This document shows, in pieces, positions 61,223-64,000 of a DNA stretch of 64,000 bases. A model generated the notes under the pieces. It searched no databases and was not told the DNA's origin. It worked only from the letters and a program-made list of their open reading frames with translations. The position numbers and the translations under genes are program-made. This DNA comes from Mycolicibacter heraklionensis (lineage in GTDB: Bacteria; Actinomycetota; Actinomycetes; Mycobacteriales; Mycobacteriaceae), in contig NZ_CP080997.1 of NCBI RefSeq assembly GCF_019645815.1, positions 558,001 to 622,000 of the forward strand, written 5' to 3'. Within the stretch, counting starts at the first letter, position 1; each line of letters starts with the position of its first letter.

Positions 61223-62251
61223 ATGGCTGATGATTCGAAGGCAAAAGTCATTCCGCTGCACAAACATTCAAGTTCTGTGCGCCGACACCCGTCGACGCTG
61301 GCCGGCCCGGCCGAACAGGCCTCGGCCAATCAGGTCGCTGCCGTCGTCCGCGAGCTCGGCGAGCGCCGCGGCGCCGCGGGAACCACCGGCGCCTCAACGC
61401 CCACCCCGAGTGAACTCACTCGCCGGGTGGCCGCGGTCGCCGCGTTCCTGCGGGAGCGGATCACCGGGGACTATCAGGTCGACGAATTCGGCTTCGACCC
61501 GCACTTCAACGAGGCGGTTGTGCTGCCGTTGCTGCGGGTGTTCTTCAACGACTGGTTCCGGGTCGAGGTCAGCGGCATCGAGAACCTGCCGGTCGATGGG
61601 CCCGCGCTGCTGGTGGCCAACCACGCCGGGGTGTTGCCGATGGATGCGCTGATGCTCTCGGTGGCGGTGCACGACCACCACCCCGACCATCGGAACCTGC
61701 GGATGCTCGCCGCCGACCTGGTATTCGACCTGCCGATGATCGGCCCGACCGCCCGCAAGGCGGGCCACACCATGGCCTGCACCGCCGACGCCAACCGGTT
61801 GCTGGAGGCCGGCGAGCTGACCGCGGTGTTCCCGGAGGGCTACAAGGGCCTGGGTAAGCGGTTCAAGGACCGCTACAAGCTGCAGCGGTTCGGCCGCGGC
61901 GGCTTCGTCTCAGCGGCGCTGCGCACCAAGGCGCCGATCGTGCCGTGCTCGATCGTCGGCTCCGAGGAGATCTACCCGATGATCGCCGACGTCAAGCTGT
62001 TGGCCCGGTTGCTCGGCGTGCCCTATTTCCCGATCACGCCGCTGTTTCCGTTGGCCGGTCCCGCCGGCCTGGTGCCGATGCCGTCGAAGTGGCACATCGC
62101 CTTCGGCGAGCCGATTGCGACCACCGACTACGAGGCCGGTGCCGCCGACGACCCGATGGTCACCTTCGAGCTGACCGACCAGGTGCGCGAGACCATTCAG
62201 CAGACGCTGTACCGGCTGCTGGCCGGCCGCCGCAACATGTTCTTCGGCTGA
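61223..62251 (+). CDS. PlsC-type acyltransferase
   Basis: This 342-residue protein corresponds to Rv0502. It is a glycerolipid acyltransferase: ALLVANHAGVLPMDALML (near residues 130-148) is the acceptor-binding motif in the form HX6D rather than HX4D, FPEGYKGLGKRFKDRY is the second block, and PIVPCSIVGSEEIYP the third. The first ~75 residues are hydrophilic and end in a PTPSELTRRV helix. It should transfer an acyl chain to a glycerol- or phospho-acceptor. In M. tuberculosis cmaA2 follows; here it is missing, and a repeat element takes its place. Confidence 0.86.
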   Translation: MADDSKAKVIPLHKHSSSVRRHPSTLAGPAEQASANQVAAVVRELGERRGAAGTTGASTPTPSELTRRVAAVAAFLRERITGDYQVDEFGFDPHFNEAVVLPLLRVFFNDWFRVEVSGIENLPVDGPALLVANHAGVLPMDALMLSVAVHDHHPDHRNLRMLAADLVFDLPMIGPTARKAGHTMACTADANRLLEAGELTAVFPEGYKGLGKRFKDRYKLQRFGRGGFVSAALRTKAPIVPCSIVGSEEIYPMIADVKLLARLLGVPYFPITPLFPLAGPAGLVPMPSKWHIAFGEPIATTDYEAGAADDPMVTFELTDQVRETIQQTLYRLLAGRRNMFFG

Positions 62252-62287
62252 CTTCTTGCGCTTCTTGCGCTTCTTGCGCTTCTTGCG
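62252..62287 (+). repeat. 9-base tandem repeat (4 copies) abutting the palindromic element
   Basis: CTTCTTGCG occurs four times in a row, directly after the acyltransferase stop. On the reverse strand it reads CGCAAGAAG. The last copy overlaps the CTTGCG end of the palindromic element (62282-62348), the same end at which the first element carries its own tandem array. Confidence 0.85.
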
Positions 62288-62348
62288 CGAGCGCGCGTGT
62301 TTGTGCGCAACACGCCGCGTGCATGCGTACAACTACGCACCCTCGGCG
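62282..62348 (-). repeat. Palindromic intergenic element, copy 2
   Basis: This is the reverse-strand copy of the element at 9318-9384. On the reverse strand it ends ACACGCGCGCTCGCGCAAG and shares AGTTGTACGC and GGCGTGTTG. It lies in the gap (62252-62359) between the acyltransferase and the convergent dehydratase gene, so it may act as a bidirectional terminator. Confidence 0.75.
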
Positions 62349-62359
62349 GGGTGGCGGGG

Positions 62360-62887
62360 CTACTTCTTGCCCAGCGCCCGATCGCGCATCGCCTCCAGGG
62401 CGGCGATCGTCGCCGCTTCGGTCTCGGCGTCCTGGTTGACCGACTCGCCGAGCATGGTGACCACACTGGTCACCACCGGCTCGCCGTTGGCGTCGGTGAC
62501 CTCGCTGCGGACCTCACTGACGACCGTGCCGTGCGACTCGATCACCGAGTCCAGGTAGGTGTCGAAGAACAACTTGTCACCGGCCACGATCGGCCGGTGG
62601 AAGGTGAACTTCTGGTCGCGGTGCAGCACCCGAGAGATGTTGATCGGTATGTCGAATTTTTCGAAGATTTCCAGCTGCACCTGACGCCCGGCGACCGCCA
62701 GAAACGTCAGCGATGCCACCAGCCCCGGATGCCCGGCTTCGGTGGCCGCGGCCTCGTCGAAATGGGCCGGGTGGTCGTCTTTGACCGAGCGGGCGAACTC
62801 CCGAATTTTCTCCCGGCCTACCTCGAAGTAGTCCGGGAACCGGTAGTGGGTACCGATGACTCCCTGCGATTCGGTGTGTACTGACAT
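62360..62887 (-). CDS. HadA-like (MaoC/FAS1-type) dehydratase subunit
   Basis: This 175-residue hotdog protein corresponds to Rv0504c. It is a HadA/HadC-type protein: [21 protein letters not shown] at the start (cited by its ends GTHYRF and IREFA), [20 protein letters not shown] in the middle and a helical C-terminus. The R-specific hydratase signature with its catalytic Asp/His is not obvious, as expected for the HadA-type subunit that needs a HadB-like partner. None is encoded nearby. It is separated from the convergent acyltransferase gene by the repeat element, and from serB by 128 bases. Confidence 0.82.
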   Translation of the reverse strand: MSVHTESQGVIGTHYRFPDYFEVGREKIREFARSVKDDHPAHFDEAAATEAGHPGLVASLTFLAVAGRQVQLEIFEKFDIPINISRVLHRDQKFTFHRPIVAGDKLFFDTYLDSVIESHGTVVSEVRSEVTDANGEPVVTSVVTMLGESVNQDAETEAATIAALEAMRDRALGKK

Positions 62888-62943
62888 GCCGGTTTACCCC
62901 TCCGCTCGCCGTGGTGCTCGGCGGCGGAAGCCTATCAGCGAGC

Positions 62944-63044
62944 AGCTCAGCCGCGCTCGTTCCGGTGCGCCACGGTGCTTGATGCGGTCGACCGGTCCTC
63001 GCGCGCTTCGCAAGCTCAGCCGCGCTCGTTCCGGTGCGCCACGG
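62944..63044. repeat. Duplicated 32-base direct repeat at the serB end
   Basis: AGCTCAGCCGCGCTCGTTCC begins the 32-base repeat found at 62944-62975 and 63013-63044, exactly the same in both. The second copy contains the last codons and stop of serB (reverse strand), the first lies in the gap downstream. A partial duplication with a 69-base period is the simplest explanation. Confidence 0.85.
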
Positions 63045-63906
63045 CCGCAGCCAGGGCCCCGCCGACCGCCCCCAGCGCCAGCGCCGAGGGCACACCGATC
63101 CGCGCCGCCCGCCGTGCGGTACGGAAGTCGCGGATCTCCCATCCCCGCTTGCGTGCCATCTCCCGCAACGCGGCGTCGGGGTTGATCGCCACCGCCGTGC
63201 CGACCAGCGAGAGCATCGGCACGTCGTTGAAGCTGTCGGAGTAGGCCGTGCAACGCCGCAGGTTCAGCCCCTCCCGGATCGCCAGTGACCGCACCGCGTG
63301 CGCTTTGCCCGGCCCGTGCAGGATCTCGCCGACCAGCCGGCCGGTGAACACCCCGTCGACCGACTCCGCGACGGTGCCCAGCGCGCCGGTCAATCCGAGC
63401 CGACGGGCGATGGTCTCGGCCAGCTCATAAGGGGTCGCGGTGACCAGCCACACCTGCTGGCCGGCGTCGAGGTGCATCTGGGCCAACTCACGGGTGCCGG
63501 GCCAGATCTTGTCGGCGATGATCTCGTCGTAGATCTCCTCGCCCAGATCGACCAGCTCCGACACCGGCCGTCCCTCGATGAACGCCAGCGCTTTGCGCCG
63601 GCCGGCCGCGACGTCGTCGCTGTTCTCCTTGCCGGTGAGCTGAAATTTGGCCTGGGCGTAGACGAACCCGATGACATCGCGATACGTGAAGTAGTTGCGG
63701 GCGGCCAGTCCACGACCGAAGTGCACCATCGAGGAGCCCTGGACCAGGGTGTTGTCGACGTCGAAGAACGCCGCGGCGGTCAGGTCAACCGGTGCGGGCG
63801 TGTCGGTGTCGGCCACATCGGCGAGCGCCCGCTCTGCGCTGGCGTCGTTGATCAGCGATGTCACATCGGCTGCGGATGCCCGTTCGGCCGGGCCCGGTGA
63901 TGCCAT
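63016..63906 (-). CDS. serB1: HAD-family phosphatase, phosphoserine phosphatase-like
   Basis: This 296-residue protein corresponds to Rv0505c (serB1). The nucleophile aspartate is in [12 protein letters not shown] (near residue 52), the threonine in [11 protein letters not shown] (near 154), and the lysine and second acidic motif in GKAHAVRS and [12 protein letters not shown] (near 237). A hydrophobic C-terminal segment follows ([19 protein letters not shown]), which may anchor it in the membrane. It may dephosphorylate phosphoserine or another small phosphoester. The ATG at 63906 has GGAAGGAG eight bases upstream. A 32-base repeat covers its last codons. Confidence 0.85.
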   Translation of the reverse strand: MASPGPAERASAADVTSLINDASAERALADVADTDTPAPVDLTAAAFFDVDNTLVQGSSMVHFGRGLAARNYFTYRDVIGFVYAQAKFQLTGKENSDDVAAGRRKALAFIEGRPVSELVDLGEEIYDEIIADKIWPGTRELAQMHLDAGQQVWLVTATPYELAETIARRLGLTGALGTVAESVDGVFTGRLVGEILHGPGKAHAVRSLAIREGLNLRRCTAYSDSFNDVPMLSLVGTAVAINPDAALREMARKRGWEIRDFRTARRAARIGVPSALALGAVGGALAAAVAHRNERG

Positions 63907-64000
63907 CACCCGACTCCTTCCGCGTCTGGGCTGTAGGGCCGGTGCTCCGGCCGTCATCAACCCTATCCGGCGGTAGGGCCGATGACCCCCAGGTGATCGC

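Noticed and set aside
62252-62287. CRISPR-like repeat
   Set aside because: Units are 9 bases with no spacers; it is a plain tandem repeat.

Overview
The window is high-GC mycobacterial chromosome. The evidence is a PPE protein, HbhA with a lysine-rich tail, MshA for mycothiol, SenX3-RegX3, RamB next to isocitrate lyase, the 33-residue ribosomal protein bS22, and a gene order that follows, as I remember it, M. tuberculosis Rv0462 (lpd) to Rv0505c (serB1). Differences from that order mark the accessory DNA. Intact cyclopropane mycolic acid synthases (umaA, pcaA and cmaA2 positions) are absent and only a truncated fragment remains near the left end. The species cannot be fixed from the sequence.

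Layout. 1-6.8 kb: the end of lpd, then a scar where half a cyclopropane synthase meets the tail of a PPE gene, a complete PPE gene, a small exported DUF732 protein, and the leftward operon ramB / CMD-family protein / a fused two-domain isoprenoid kinase. 6.9-10.4 kb: acyl-ACP thioesterase, icl with a RamB-type operator, and fadB2. 10.4-15.8 kb: exported protein, TetR regulator with a palindromic operator, DUF445 protein, HTH regulator, hbhA, two small envelope proteins and deoC. 15.8-17.5 kb: an inserted pair, a calpain-like cysteine protease and a membrane-anchored partner. 17.5-23.9 kb: tandem DUF2993 proteins, nitrilase-family hydrolase, DUF2505, murB, LprQ-type L,D-transpeptidase and an SDR. 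23.9-27.4 kb: a cysteine-rich leader peptide before the ROK regulator and mshA, then a YbjN-like protein. 27.4-32.9 kb: wax ester synthase/DGAT and an alpha/beta hydrolase replacing the usual neighbour, then gpmA and senX3-regX3.

33.1-53.6 kb is a roughly 20-kb accessory block between regX3 and the Rv0495c orthologue. The forward half is a biosynthetic operon: a FAAL-ACP-KS-AT-KR-ACP polyketide synthase, which carries one frameshift in this sequence; an NRPS with C-A-PCP domains followed by two KAS III-like domains, the second lacking the catalytic residues; and an extended SDR. The adenylation pocket reads close to the serine code. The reverse half is a MacB-like ABC exporter, a bicovalent-flavin oxidase and an amidase. 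A DUF2834 membrane protein and a glyoxalase-family gene remnant lie between the halves. The predicted core product is an N-(3-hydroxyacyl)-serine-type lipid, further condensed or released by the KAS III pair. This is the best candidate here for an undescribed system.

53.9-64 kb returns to conserved order: Rv0495c, Ppx/GppA, Rv0497-like membrane protein, sugar-phosphate isomerase-like protein, thioesterase, proC, excisionase-type regulator, bS22, GalE-like protein, PlsC-type acyltransferase, HadA-like dehydratase and serB. Two copies of a ~67-bp palindromic intergenic element occur, each extended by its own tandem array at the same end.
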